Shown here: positions 8,409-16,538 of the stretch, piece after piece | Layout: the number at the start of each line of letters is the position of its first letter | How positions within the stretch are numbered: the stretch's first letter is position 1 | DNA from: Amycolatopsis sp. NBC_01480 | Lineage (GTDB): Bacteria > Actinomycetota > Actinomycetes > Mycobacteriales > Pseudonocardiaceae | DNA length: 64,000 bases | Direction: 5' to 3' | Assembly: GCF_036227205.1 (NCBI RefSeq) | Contig: NZ_CP109442.1 | Location: 4,216,001-4,280,000, forward strand | The notes under the pieces: model-generated | What the model was told of the DNA's origin: nothing | The model's database searches: none | The model's input: the letters and a program-made list of their open reading frames with translations, nothing else | Translations under genes and position numbers: made by a program

Positions 8409-9812
8409 GTGACCAGGATCGTGATCATGGGCGGGGGCCCGGCAGGTTACGAGGCCGCTTTGGTCGCCGCGCAACACGGCGCGGACGTGACGATCGTCGA
8501 GCGGGACGGGCTCGGCGGCGCGTGTGTCCTCTACGACTGCGTGCCCTCGAAGACGTTCATCGCCTCCTCCGGCGCGCTGGCCAAGATGCACGACCTCGGC
8601 GAGCTGGGCATCAACACCGACATGGCAGACACGAGCGTCGACCTGCCGACCGTGCACGGCCGGGTGAAGGGGCTCGCGCTCGCGCAGTCCGCGGACATCC
8701 GGGCGCGGGTGCAGCGCGAGGGCGTGCGCGTGGTCATCGGCGAAGCGCGCTTCTGCGACGACGAGCCGGGCCTGGCCACGCACAAGGTCGCGGTCACGCA
8801 CACGGACGGCACCACGGAGGCGCTGAACGCCGACGTCGTGCTGATCGCCACCGGCGCCACCCCGCGGGTGCTGCCCGGCGCCGTGCCCGACGGCGAGCGG
8901 ATCCTCGACTGGCGCCAGCTCTACGACCTGAGCGAGCTGCCCGAGCACCTCGCCGTGATCGGCTCCGGCGTGACCGGCGCCGAGTTCGCCTCGGCGTACA
9001 CCGAGATGGGTGTCAAGGTCACCGTGATCTCCAGCCGCGACCGCGTGCTGCCGCACGAGGATGCCGACGCGGCCGCCGTGCTGGAGGAGGTCTTTTCCCA
9101 GCGGGGCACCACCGTCGCGAAGCACGCCCGCGCGGAGCGGGTGGAGCGCACGGACAAGGGCGTCGCCGTCCACCTCGCCGACGGCCGCGTGATCGAGGCC
9201 AGCCACGCGCTGATGACCGTGGGCTCGATCCCCAACACGGCCGACGTCGGCCTCGACCGGGTCGGCATCGAGCCCGGCCCCGGCGGGTTCATCACCGTGG
9301 ACCGCGTCTCGCGCACGAGCGTGCCCGGCATCTACGCCGCGGGCGACTGCACCGGCCTGCTGATGCTCGCGTCGGTGGCCAGCATGCAGGGCCGCATCGC
9401 GATGTGGCACGCGCTGGGCGAAGGCGTCGCGCCGATCAAGCTCAAGACCGTGGCCGCGAACGTGTTCACGCACCCGGAGATCGCGACCGTCGGCATCAGC
9501 CAGCACGCGATCGACTCCGGCGAGGTGCCCGCGCGCACGATCATGCTGCCGCTGGCGACCAACGCCCGGGCCAAGATGGAAGGCCTGCGCCGCGGTTTCG
9601 TGAAGCTCTTCTGCCGCCCCGCCACCGGGGTGGTGGTCGGCGGCGTCGTGGTGGCGCCGTCGGCGAGCGAGCTGATTCTGCCGATCGCGCTCGCGGTGCA
9701 GAACCAGCTGACCGTGGACCACCTGGCGCTGACCTTCTCGGTGTACCCGTCGCTGTCCGGGTCGATCACCGAGGCGGGCCGCCAGCTCATGCGCCACGAC
9801 GATCTGGACTGA
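8409..9812 (+). CDS. lpdA: LpdA-type NAD(P)H-quinone reductase (flavoprotein disulfide reductase family)
   Basis: FAD-dependent pyridine nucleotide oxidoreductase closest in style to mycobacterial LpdA (Rv3303c), which reduces quinones and is not a real lipoamide dehydrogenase. Seen: FAD-binding GGGPAGYEA at residues 8-16, a CX4C pair in CVLYDC (C39/C44), NAD-binding GSGVTGAEFAS, and the second FAD motif IYAAGDCTG. The C-terminal dimer motif that reads HPTxSE in lipoamide dehydrogenases is YPSLSG here (Y446, G451), so the His-Glu base pair is absent. This supports the quinone reductase call. The GTG start follows AGGAGG. It is apparently monocistronic. Confidence 0.88.
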   Translation: MTRIVIMGGGPAGYEAALVAAQHGADVTIVERDGLGGACVLYDCVPSKTFIASSGALAKMHDLGELGINTDMADTSVDLPTVHGRVKGLALAQSADIRARVQREGVRVVIGEARFCDDEPGLATHKVAVTHTDGTTEALNADVVLIATGATPRVLPGAVPDGERILDWRQLYDLSELPEHLAVIGSGVTGAEFASAYTEMGVKVTVISSRDRVLPHEDADAAAVLEEVFSQRGTTVAKHARAERVERTDKGVAVHLADGRVIEASHALMTVGSIPNTADVGLDRVGIEPGPGGFITVDRVSRTSVPGIYAAGDCTGLLMLASVASMQGRIAMWHALGEGVAPIKLKTVAANVFTHPEIATVGISQHAIDSGEVPARTIMLPLATNARAKMEGLRRGFVKLFCRPATGVVVGGVVVAPSASELILPIALAVQNQLTVDHLALTFSVYPSLSGSITEAGRQLMRHDDLD

Positions 9813-9902
9813 ATCTCCCGGCGCGGGCAACCCAGTCCAGGAGCCCCGCGTCTTGCTCGGTGACAGGTGCGATGGCTGGACTGCGGGACAAGGGGCACGA
9901 GG

Positions 9903-10364
9903 GTGCGCAAGAGGGCGGTTTTCGTTGCGGTGGCGGCAATCGGGGCGGCCGCGGTGGCCGGTCCGGCGACGGCGGCGACCGGCGGGGCGGCTCCGGCCCA
10001 GCCCGCTGCGGCGGTGTCGGTCCAGCTGAACCAGGACACGGCGGGCCAGCAGACGCTGAACAAGTTCCAGCGCGGTGACGACAACGTCGCGCTCGCCCAG
10101 TGCCCCGGCGCGAAGGCGGGCGCCACCTCGTTCAGCTCGCCGGTGCTGACGTTCGCGAACTACTACTTCGGCCCGTTCATCGGGGTGGAGGCCACGGTGA
10201 GCGCCAACGCGCGGTTGGTGCCGGGCACGCCCGCGGGCAGCTACCAGCTCACGGTGAACTGCGGCGGGAAGCCGTACAGCGCGAAGTTCACCGTCCCGGA
10301 CGCGCAGGTCGCCAAGGTGCCCGCGGGTGCCGCGAAAGCGGGCGACGGAAGCCTCGCCGAATAG
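9903..10364 (+). CDS. Secreted protein, paralogue of the sortase-linked neighbour
   Basis: A 153-residue exported protein with a clear signal peptide (VRKRAVFVAVAAIGAAAVAG, cleavage near PATA). It is related to the next gene: both end their domain with CGG...KFTV followed by VKVPAGA or AKVPAGA, the layout of the sortase-dependent proteins seen beside class F sortases in actinomycetes. The C-terminus stops at AGDGSLAE, and the following bases form a terminator hairpin and encode no hydrophobic tail. It therefore appears freely secreted rather than anchored. GTG start chosen for the GGGGCACGAG Shine-Dalgarno and the signal peptide. Confidence 0.75.
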   Translation: MRKRAVFVAVAAIGAAAVAGPATAATGGAAPAQPAAAVSVQLNQDTAGQQTLNKFQRGDDNVALAQCPGAKAGATSFSSPVLTFANYYFGPFIGVEATVSANARLVPGTPAGSYQLTVNCGGKPYSAKFTVPDAQVAKVPAGAAKAGDGSLAE

Positions 10365-10380
10365 CCGCGCCGAACGAGCA

Positions 10381-10412
10381 AGAGCCGCCGGGAATCCGTT
10401 CCCGGCGGCTCT
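10381..10412 (+). terminator. Rho-independent terminator after the first secreted protein gene
   Basis: A 13-bp perfect stem, AGAGCCGCCGGGA with TCCCGGCGGCTCT, has a six-base loop and is followed by TTCGTTTTTC. It begins 16 bp after the stop codon. Confidence 0.85.
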
Positions 10413-10570
10413 TTCGTTTTTCTCCGGACCGGCTGGCAACCCCGGTACCAGCCGAGACGTCTTGAGGGTATCGGAGGAAAAAGCATCCGGACGGCAGGGG
10501 GAACTGCGCGGCGGGGTGCGGGGATCTCCGTGTCGGGATATCGGGAAGAATTCATTCATCGGGGTAAATC

Positions 10571-11095
10571 ATGAAGCGTATTGTTGTTTTTTCGTCCGTA
10601 CTGGCCGCGGGCATGCTCATCGCGGCACCGGCGTTCGCCGCCGGCAGCACCAGCACCCCCACCGCGCCGCCGACCTCGTCGACGGGCACGCCCACCACTT
10701 CCCCGACGGGCACGCCGACCAGTGCCCCGACGGACGACAACAACGCGGGCGTCCCGAAGGCGTTCCTGCGGCTGCTGCCGGCGGCGGGCCGTCCCGGCGC
10801 GCACGTCGCGGTTCGCGTGGGCTGCGAGGCGGGCTACATCGAGAAGCTGAGCTCACCCGTGCTGGACTTCGGGAAGCTGACCGCCGGCCCGCAGGACAAC
10901 CCGGCGGTCGCGCCGGTCTCGACGGGCACGGCGACGGTGAAGAAGAACGCGAAGCCGGGCACGTACACCGCGTCCTACGAATGCGGTGGCGCGAAGATCA
11001 CGTCGAAGTTCACCGTGCTGCCCGCGAAGCAGGTCGTGAAGGTCCCCGCGGGCGCTCCGCAGACCGGCGGCAGCGACGGCTACGTCGTCGATTGA
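10571..11095 (+). CDS. Secreted sortase-substrate-like protein, ending before its tail
   Basis: A 174-residue exported protein: signal peptide to about residue 23 (LIAAPAFA), a Thr/Pro/Ser spacer (residues 24-58, TPTAPPTSSTGTPTTSPTG), then a beta-rich domain with two cysteines (VGCEAGY, YECGG). It ends with VKVPAGAPQTGGSDGYVVD and a TGA. Family members continue into a hydrophobic, basic-ended tail that sortase recognises. Such a tail does exist here, in the same frame, but after the stop (11096-11221). Either the stop is a recent nonsense change, it is read through, or the protein is released. The class F sortase gene lies downstream. Confidence 0.75.
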   Translation: MKRIVVFSSVLAAGMLIAAPAFAAGSTSTPTAPPTSSTGTPTTSPTGTPTSAPTDDNNAGVPKAFLRLLPAAGRPGAHVAVRVGCEAGYIEKLSSPVLDFGKLTAGPQDNPAVAPVSTGTATVKKNAKPGTYTASYECGGAKITSKFTVLPAKQVVKVPAGAPQTGGSDGYVVD

Positions 11096-11224
11096 AGAGC
11101 GGGGAGCCAGGCCACGGCTTCGGCTCCGCACAGCGCTGACGAGTTCCCAGCGGCGGCCGCCATGGGCGTGCTGGCCCTCGGCAGTGCCGGAATCGCGTTG
11201 CTGCGCAACAAGATCCGTCGTTGA
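11096..11224 (+). other. In-frame membrane tail (sorting-signal-like) behind a stop codon
   Basis: Continuing in the frame of the preceding secreted protein past its TGA (11093-11095), the next 42 codons stay open to TGA 11222. They encode RAGSQATASAPHSADEF, then a hydrophobic stretch (AAAAMGVLALGSAGIALL) and the basic end RNKIRR. That is the membrane-and-charge layout of a cell-wall sorting signal. It is too well formed for chance intergenic sequence. An internal ATG at 11162 has no good Shine-Dalgarno. Confidence 0.6.
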
Positions 11225-11376
11225 CGGGTGAACTGCCGCCCGGTCGCGGGCCTGGCGCCGGAGGGGTGCGCCGGGCCCGCGACCGGGACGGTGCCGCGTG
11301 GCCCGCGCGGCAGCAGGCAAGCCGGGGCTGGTTGGCTGGGGCCGTTCCACTCGGCTTCGGAGCTGGAGGGGGAGAC

Positions 11377-11979
11377 ATGATCAGGAAGTCGTTCGCCGCG
11401 GTGGCGCTCGGGGCGGCCCTGCTGCTCGGCGGGTGCGGCGCGGGGCCGGGGACCGCGCAGGCGCCGCCGGCCACGCCGGTGCAGGCCGCGGCCCCGTCGA
11501 CGGCCGCGGCGGAGCTGCCCAAGTCGGACCCGGTTTCGCTGGACATCCCGAGCATCGGGGCGCATTCGTCGCTGGTGCCGCTCGGGCTGAACGCCGACAA
11601 CACCGTCCAGGTGCCGCCGGTCAGCACCCCGCTGCAGGCCGGCTGGTACAAGTTCGGGCCGACGCCGGGGGAGACCGGCCCGGCCGTGGTGCTGGGCCAC
11701 GTCGACGGCAACAAGCACAAGGGCATCTTCTACCGGCTCAAGGAAATGAAGCCCGGCGACGAGGTCGCGATCGCGCGCCAGGACGGCACCACCGCGCACT
11801 TCAAGGTGACCAAGGTGGACGAGGTCCCCAAGGACGTCTTCCCGAGCGACGCGGTCTACGGCGACACCGCCGGCCCGGAACTGCGCCTGATCACCTGTGG
11901 TGGCGTGTTCGACCACTCCTCGCACAACTACGTGGACAACATCATCGTCTACGCGGCACTGGTCGCCGACGGTCACTGA
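11377..11979 (+). CDS. Class F sortase, lipoprotein-like
   Basis: Cysteine transpeptidase that links surface proteins to peptidoglycan. The N-terminus has a lipobox-like LLLGGC (C20), suggesting membrane anchoring as a lipoprotein, then an Ala/Pro spacer. The sortase barrel has the catalytic histidine in VLGHVDG (about H108) and the catalytic cysteine in LITCGG (about C174). The usual catalytic arginine about 11-12 residues after the cysteine is not seen: the sequence there is HNYVDN. Start at ATG 11377 after GGAGGGGGA. Length 200 residues is normal. The preceding gene is its probable substrate. Confidence 0.88.
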   Translation: MIRKSFAAVALGAALLLGGCGAGPGTAQAPPATPVQAAAPSTAAAELPKSDPVSLDIPSIGAHSSLVPLGLNADNTVQVPPVSTPLQAGWYKFGPTPGETGPAVVLGHVDGNKHKGIFYRLKEMKPGDEVAIARQDGTTAHFKVTKVDEVPKDVFPSDAVYGDTAGPELRLITCGGVFDHSSHNYVDNIIVYAALVADGH

Positions 11980-12077
11980 TCGCACCACGTACGTGGTAGT
12001 TCGGCTCGAAGCCGCGTTTTGTCGGTGCCCGGTGCGAGACTGTGGTCACCGACACAATCGACGGGCAGGAGAGGCGA

Positions 12078-12884
12078 ATGTTGTTCCGAGACGAGCGCTG
12101 GGCGGACGGCACGCCGTGCTGGGTGGACTTGATGGTGCCCGACCGGGCGAAGGCCGTGGAGTTCTACCAGGGCCTGCTGGGCTGGCAGGTCGAGGTCGGC
12201 GGGGCCGACACGGGGTTCTACGGCATGGCGGCGGTGGCCGGGCGCCCGGTCGCGGGCGTGGGGGAGATACCGCCGGGCCAGGAGGGCATGCCACCCGCGT
12301 GGACGACGTACCTCGCTGTGTCCGATGTGGACAAGGCCGTGGCGGCCGTCACCGAGGCCGGTGGCACCGTGCTGGCGCCGCCGATGGACGTGATGAGCGC
12401 GGGCCGGATGGCGATCGCGCAGGACCCGGCCGGTGCCGTCTTCGGGCTGTGGCAGGCGGGTGACCATTACGGCACGCAGGTGCTCGACGCCCCCGGCGCG
12501 ACGGCCTGGAACGAGTGCATGAGCCGGGACTTCGCCGCCGCGAAATCCTTCTACGGCGACGTTTTCGGCTACGGATTCGGTGACATGTCCGGCGGTGGCT
12601 TCGTTTACGCGACGCTGGACCTCTCCGGCCGTCCGGTGGGCGGGCTGGGACAGCTGCCCGCGGAGGCGCCGGCGGACGTCCCGTCGAGCTGGGTGACGTA
12701 CTTCTGGGTGGCCGATGCGGACGCCTCCGCCGCGCGGATCACCGAGCTGGGCGGTCAGGTCGTGGAGCCGCCGGTCGACACGCCGCACGGCCGCATGGTG
12801 GCGGCAGTGGACAACCAGGGCGTGTCGTTCCGGCTGATGATGCCGAACGAGCAGTCCGGCAAGCCCGCGGGCTGGGAGGGCTGA
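12078..12884 (+). CDS. Tandem VOC (glyoxalase/bleomycin resistance) domain protein
   Basis: Two vicinal-oxygen-chelate domains in one chain, residues about 10-125 and 140-262, each starting with a WxDxMxxD-type strand (CWVDLMVPDR, AWNECMSRDF) followed by AVEFYQGLLGW or AAKSFYGDVFGY. Such fused actinobacterial proteins are usually called hydroxylase- or glyoxalase-like; the substrate is unknown. ATG 12078 is preferred over the upstream GTG because GGAGAG lies just before it. A 12-bp perfect hairpin follows. Confidence 0.85.
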   Translation: MLFRDERWADGTPCWVDLMVPDRAKAVEFYQGLLGWQVEVGGADTGFYGMAAVAGRPVAGVGEIPPGQEGMPPAWTTYLAVSDVDKAVAAVTEAGGTVLAPPMDVMSAGRMAIAQDPAGAVFGLWQAGDHYGTQVLDAPGATAWNECMSRDFAAAKSFYGDVFGYGFGDMSGGGFVYATLDLSGRPVGGLGQLPAEAPADVPSSWVTYFWVADADASAARITELGGQVVEPPVDTPHGRMVAAVDNQGVSFRLMMPNEQSGKPAGWEG

Positions 12885-12925
12885 CGGGCCGGGCCGGCTG
12901 ACGGTGAACGGCTGAGGCGGGAGCA

Positions 12926-12952
12926 GGGTGCGCCGGACTGTCCGGCGCACCC
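12926..12952. terminator. Two-way terminator hairpin between convergent genes
   Basis: GGGTGCGCCGGA and TCCGGCGCACCC form a perfect 12-bp stem with a three-base loop. It fills the 76-bp gap between the VOC gene and the convergent alginate lyase gene. Confidence 0.7.
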
Positions 12953-12960
12953 GGTCCCAT

Positions 12961-13740
12961 TCAGCTGTGGGAAAGCGAGAGCGAATAGAAATGCACTAGC
13001 GCGCCCACCGAAGAACTGCTTCCGCTGGTCTGGTCGTAGTCACCCGCTTTGAAATACATCGGGTAGCTCTTGAACGAAGACGGCAGCGGCCAGGTCGTGT
13101 TCTTGCCGTTCACGGTGAGCCCGAGTGTGTTGCCGCCGGTGAGGCTGATCGTGTAGGACCATTGGGTGCCGAGCGGCACGTTCCCGACCTTGTGCTGGTC
13201 CTGGCCGCCGTCCGGGCCGCGCTCGACGCCCATCTTGATGTCGCCGTTCTGGTAGTAGTACAGCTCCACCACCGGCTTGGTCGAGCCGCTGCCCTCGGCG
13301 AGGTGGATCTGGCCGACGCACACGTGGTCGGGCACCTCGCTGACCTTCACGGTGGCGTTGAGCTTGTGCGTGCCGGGCACGCTCCAGCTCGCCGCGCCGC
13401 CCGAGGACGTCATCTCGCGCAGCTCGGAGCGCGAGTAGTTCGAATTCGGTGTGGTGACGCCGTTTTCCGGGTCCCAGAAGGTCATGGAGCCGTCGCCGGA
13501 GTCGGTGTAGAAGTACTTGTCCTGGAAGCCGCCCTTCAATTTCGAGGGCGAGATGGTGTCGGGGCTGCCCGGCGAGCCGGTGGGCTCCTGCAGCTCCCAG
13601 AGGGACAGGTTGAAGTTGCTGCCCGGAGGGGAGCCCGGATCGAGCGAGGCCGCCGAAGCGGGGACGCCCTGAACGGCCAGCGCACCGACGACCACGGCCG
13701 TGGAGCACGCGAGCACCCGGGCCACGCGAATGGTGGACAT
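12961..13740 (-). CDS. Secreted polysaccharide lyase family 7 (alginate lyase)
   Basis: Exported lyase that should cleave alginate by beta-elimination. All three PL7 signatures are visible: RSELRE at residues 104-109, QIH at 144-146 and YFKAGDYDQ at 229-237. The central QIH type is usually linked with activity on guluronate-containing blocks, which is family knowledge rather than proof. A signal peptide of about 30 residues (cleavage near PASA) precedes the single catalytic domain; there is no carbohydrate-binding module. Start at ATG 13740 after CAGGAG. It stands alone, convergent with the VOC gene, with its promoter in 13741-13956. Confidence 0.92.
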   Translation of the reverse strand: MSTIRVARVLACSTAVVVGALAVQGVPASAASLDPGSPPGSNFNLSLWELQEPTGSPGSPDTISPSKLKGGFQDKYFYTDSGDGSMTFWDPENGVTTPNSNYSRSELREMTSSGGAASWSVPGTHKLNATVKVSEVPDHVCVGQIHLAEGSGSTKPVVELYYYQNGDIKMGVERGPDGGQDQHKVGNVPLGTQWSYTISLTGGNTLGLTVNGKNTTWPLPSSFKSYPMYFKAGDYDQTSGSSSSVGALVHFYSLSLSHS

Positions 13741-13956
13741 AATTCTCCTGTGGGGGAGGGAGAGTGAGCGGTTTCTGCCGTGTTCCGGATCACGTTGCCG
13801 ACCAGTGTGTGTGGTCTGAACCAAAAAGGTCAAGGGATGGACGCTGATTTTCCGGCCCGGAAATGGGAGCTGTCACATAGGTGAACTGTCATTCATCGGA
13901 CTGAATAAAAATCGGGTGTTTCGGGCGAAATCCCGGCGGCCCGGGGAAAAGCAAAA
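13741..13956 (-). promoter_or_regulatory. Upstream region of the alginate lyase gene
   Basis: This 216-bp gap is less GC-rich than average and holds the leader of the lyase gene and the 3' flank of glpK. I see no open frame of note and no clear operator; AT-rich patches at 13840-13925 are the likely promoter area. Confidence 0.4.
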
Positions 13957-13994
13957 GGCCCCGCGCTCACCCGGTCGGGGGTGTGCGCGGGGCC
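13957..13994 (-). terminator. Terminator of the glpF-glpK operon
   Basis: On the minus strand a GC-rich stem (GGCCCCGCGC with its complement, 13957-13970 against 13981-13994) is followed by TTTTGCTTTT. This is a classic intrinsic terminator 22 bp after the glpK stop. Confidence 0.85.
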
Positions 13995-14016
13995 CTGCCT
14001 TCAGCTTGTGCGGGGC

Positions 14017-15525
14017 TCAGTCCTCGACCCAGTCGAAGGTCTTGGTCACGGCCTTCTTCCAGTTGCGGTACTCGGACTCGCGCCGGGCCTCGTCCATCGA
14101 CGGGTCCCACTGCTTGTCCTGCGCCCAGTTGGTGCGGATGTCGTCCTCCGACTCCCAGAAGCCGACGGCCAGCCCGGCGGCGTACGCGGCGCCCAGTGCG
14201 GTCGTCTCGGCGACCACCGGCCGGATGACCGGCACGCCGAGGATGTCGGCCTGGAACTGCATCAGCAGTTCGTTCACGACCATGCCGCCGTCGACCTTCA
14301 GTGATTTGAGCGGCACGCCGGAGTCGGCGTTCATCGCGTCGATCACCTCACGCGACTGGAACGCCGTGGCCTCCAGCACCGCGCGCGCCAGGTGGCCCTT
14401 GTTGACGAACCGGGTGAGCCCGACGATCGCGCCGCGCGCGTCGGAGCGCCAGTACGGCGCGAACAGGCCGGAGAACGCCGGCACGAAGTACGCGCCGCCG
14501 TTGTCCTCCACCGTGCGGGCGTACTCCTCGACCTGCGCCGCGTTCGTGAGCAGGCCCAGGTTGTCGCGCAGCCACTGCACCAGCGAACCGGTGACCGCGA
14601 TGGAGCCCTCCAGCGCGTACACCGTGTCGTTGGAGCCGATCTTGTAACAGACGGTGGTGAGCAGGCCGTTGTCCGACATGACCTTCTCGGTGCCGGTGTT
14701 GAGCAGCACGAAGTTGCCGGTGCCGTAGGTGTTCTTGGCCTCGCCGGGGGAGAGGCAGGCCTGGCCGAACGTCGCCGCCTGCTGGTCGCCGAGGATGCCC
14801 GCGATCGGCACGCCGGCGAGCGCGCCCCGCTCGCGGACCTTGCCGTACTCCTCCGAAGAAGACCGGATCTCCGGCAGCATCGACAGCGGGATGCCCATCT
14901 CGGCGGCGATGCCCTCGTCCCACTGGAGCGTGTCGAGGTCCATCAGCAGGGTGCGCGAGGCGTTGGTCGGGTCGGTGACGTGGATGCCGCCGTCGACCCC
15001 GCCGGTCATGTTCCACAGCACCCAGGTGTCCATGTTGCCGAAGATCAGGTCACCGGCTTCGGCCTTCGCGCGGGCGCCTTCGACGTTGTCGAGGATCCAC
15101 TTGACCTTCGGGCCGGAGAAGTAGGTCGCCAGCGGCAGCCCGACCTTCTGGCGGTACCGCTCCTGGCCGCCGCCGAGTGCGCCCAGCTCGGCGACGATCT
15201 TGTCGGTGCGGGTGTCCTGCCAGACGATCGCGTTGTACACCGGCTTGCCGGTGTGGCGGTCCCACACCAGCGCCGTCTCGCGCTGGTTGGTGATGCCGAC
15301 GGCGGCGATGTCGCTCGGCTTCAGATCGGCCTTCGCCAGCGCGCCCGCGGCGACGGCGCGCGTGTTCTCCCAGATCTCTTCGGCGTTGTGCTCGACCCAG
15401 CCCGCCTTGGGGAAGATCTGCTCGTGCTCACGCTGGTCGACGGCGACCACCCGGCCGGAGTGGTCGAAGATCATGCAGCGGGTCGACGTGGTGCCCTGGT
15501 CGATCGCGGCTACGTACGAGGTCAT
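14017..15525 (-). CDS. glpK: Glycerol kinase
   Basis: FGGY-family kinase converting glycerol and ATP to glycerol 3-phosphate. The N-terminal phosphate-binding GTTSTR lies at about residues 12-17, and the family signatures [16 protein letters not shown] and [17 protein letters not shown] are clear. Length 502 residues is standard. It is the second gene of glpFK, 32 bp after glpF, and should trap glycerol imported by GlpF. The product then feeds GlpD encoded by the divergent gene. ATG 15525 chosen because [16 protein letters not shown] is the normal N-terminus. Confidence 0.97.
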   Translation of the reverse strand: MTSYVAAIDQGTTSTRCMIFDHSGRVVAVDQREHEQIFPKAGWVEHNAEEIWENTRAVAAGALAKADLKPSDIAAVGITNQRETALVWDRHTGKPVYNAIVWQDTRTDKIVAELGALGGGQERYRQKVGLPLATYFSGPKVKWILDNVEGARAKAEAGDLIFGNMDTWVLWNMTGGVDGGIHVTDPTNASRTLLMDLDTLQWDEGIAAEMGIPLSMLPEIRSSSEEYGKVRERGALAGVPIAGILGDQQAATFGQACLSPGEAKNTYGTGNFVLLNTGTEKVMSDNGLLTTVCYKIGSNDTVYALEGSIAVTGSLVQWLRDNLGLLTNAAQVEEYARTVEDNGGAYFVPAFSGLFAPYWRSDARGAIVGLTRFVNKGHLARAVLEATAFQSREVIDAMNADSGVPLKSLKVDGGMVVNELLMQFQADILGVPVIRPVVAETTALGAAYAAGLAVGFWESEDDIRTNWAQDKQWDPSMDEARRESEYRNWKKAVTKTFDWVED

Positions 15526-15557
15526 AGGTTTCGCTCCGGAAGGCTCGGCGGTCGGGG

Positions 15558-16304
15558 TCAGGTCAGGTTGTGCACGGCGAGGTACAGCAGCGCGGCCAGC
15601 GCGCCGCCGACCAGCGGGCCGAGGACGGGGATCCACGAGTAGCCCCAGTTCCCGTCGCGCTTGTTCTTGATCGGCAGGATGAAGGCGTAGGCGATGCGCG
15701 GCCCGAGGTCACGCGCCGGGTTGATGGCGTAGCCGGTCGGCCCGCCGAGCGAGATGCCGATGACCAAGACCACAAAGGACACACCCGCGTAGCCGAGCGC
15801 GGAGTTGCCGAAGTTCGGCGTGCCGCCGCTCGTGGCGTACACCGGGCTCAGCAGGATCCACGCGACCAGCACGAAGGTGCCGATGATCTCGGTCACCAGG
15901 TTCCACACCTTGTTCGGGATCTGCGGGGCGGTGGAGAAGATGCCCAGCGTCTCGGCGGGCTCGGGGTGGTCGTCGAACTGCAGCTTGTACACCGCCCAGC
16001 ACAGCACCGCGCCGAGGATGGCGCCGACCATCTGGCCGAGGATGTAATACGGCACGTCGGCCCACGGCGTCTTGCCCGATATGGCGAGCCCGAGGGTGAC
16101 GGCGGGGTTCAGGTGCGCGCCGCTCGGCGCGGCGATGCTGGCGCCCGCGAACACACCGAAGGCCCAGCCGAAAGTGATGAACAGCGTCCCGGCGCCATGG
16201 CCGTTGTTCTTTCGCAGCACGTGGTTGGCCACGACGCCGTTACCCAAGAGGATCAGCACTGCCGTACCCAGCAGCTCCCAGATGAAAATCGCTCCGGCAC
16301 TCAA
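15558..16304 (-). CDS. glpF: Glycerol uptake facilitator (aquaglyceroporin)
   Basis: Six-helix MIP-family channel letting glycerol cross the membrane. The two pore motifs are present: HLNPAVTLG in the first half and AINPARDLG in the second, the latter with the Asp typical of glycerol facilitators. TTG 16304 is chosen as start because GGAGG lies eight bases upstream; an in-frame GTG at 16328 would add eight residues but has no Shine-Dalgarno. The stop of a 60-codon frame lies five bases before this start, so coupling with that small gene is possible. Confidence 0.93.
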   Translation of the reverse strand: MSAGAIFIWELLGTAVLILLGNGVVANHVLRKNNGHGAGTLFITFGWAFGVFAGASIAAPSGAHLNPAVTLGLAISGKTPWADVPYYILGQMVGAILGAVLCWAVYKLQFDDHPEPAETLGIFSTAPQIPNKVWNLVTEIIGTFVLVAWILLSPVYATSGGTPNFGNSALGYAGVSFVVLVIGISLGGPTGYAINPARDLGPRIAYAFILPIKNKRDGNWGYSWIPVLGPLVGGALAALLYLAVHNLT

Positions 16305-16309
16305 GCTCG

Positions 16310-16492
16310 TTACCTCCACACTGGACACTCTGCGCAGGGTCGATCACTCGGTGCCACGGCATCGTCGCCGACCCAGATCGGCTGGACGCTACCCGTGCGT
16401 ACAAGATCATTCCAGGCGCCGAGTGCATCAATGTCACCAAGATCTTGGAGGGTTACGCCACACGTGTCACACCGAGGGGAGCGCGCCGTCAC
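16310..16492 (-). CDS. Putative zinc-ribbon microprotein leading the glpFK operon
   Basis: A 60-codon frame starting at GTG 16492 and ending TAA five bases before the glpF start. The product begins MTARSPRCDTCGVTL and ends DRPCAECPVWR. It has two CxxC knuckles about 45 residues apart, the layout of a zinc ribbon, with a Trp- and Asp-rich middle. Codon third positions are less G/C-biased than in neighbours, so this may be a young gene or a leader peptide. It overlaps the promoter region shared with glpD. I do not recognise a family. Confidence 0.4.
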   Translation of the reverse strand: MTARSPRCDTCGVTLQDLGDIDALGAWNDLVRTGSVQPIWVGDDAVAPSDRPCAECPVWR

Positions 16493-16538
16493 CGGGCCGT
16501 GCGATGCTGGACTCCGGTAGCACGAGGAGGAGTGACTG
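16493..16538. promoter_or_regulatory. Shared promoter region between glpFK and glpD
   Basis: The divergent glp operons are separated by 16305-16538, most of which is taken by the small antisense-oriented frame described above. The glpD Shine-Dalgarno (GAGGAG) is at its right end. No perfect operator palindrome is evident and no GlpR-type regulator gene is in the window. Confidence 0.4.

Noticed and set aside
8394..10559. Long minus-strand open frame opposite lpdA and the secreted protein genes
   Set aside because: Low-complexity antisense translation; the plus-strand genes have clear motifs, starts and ribosome sites.
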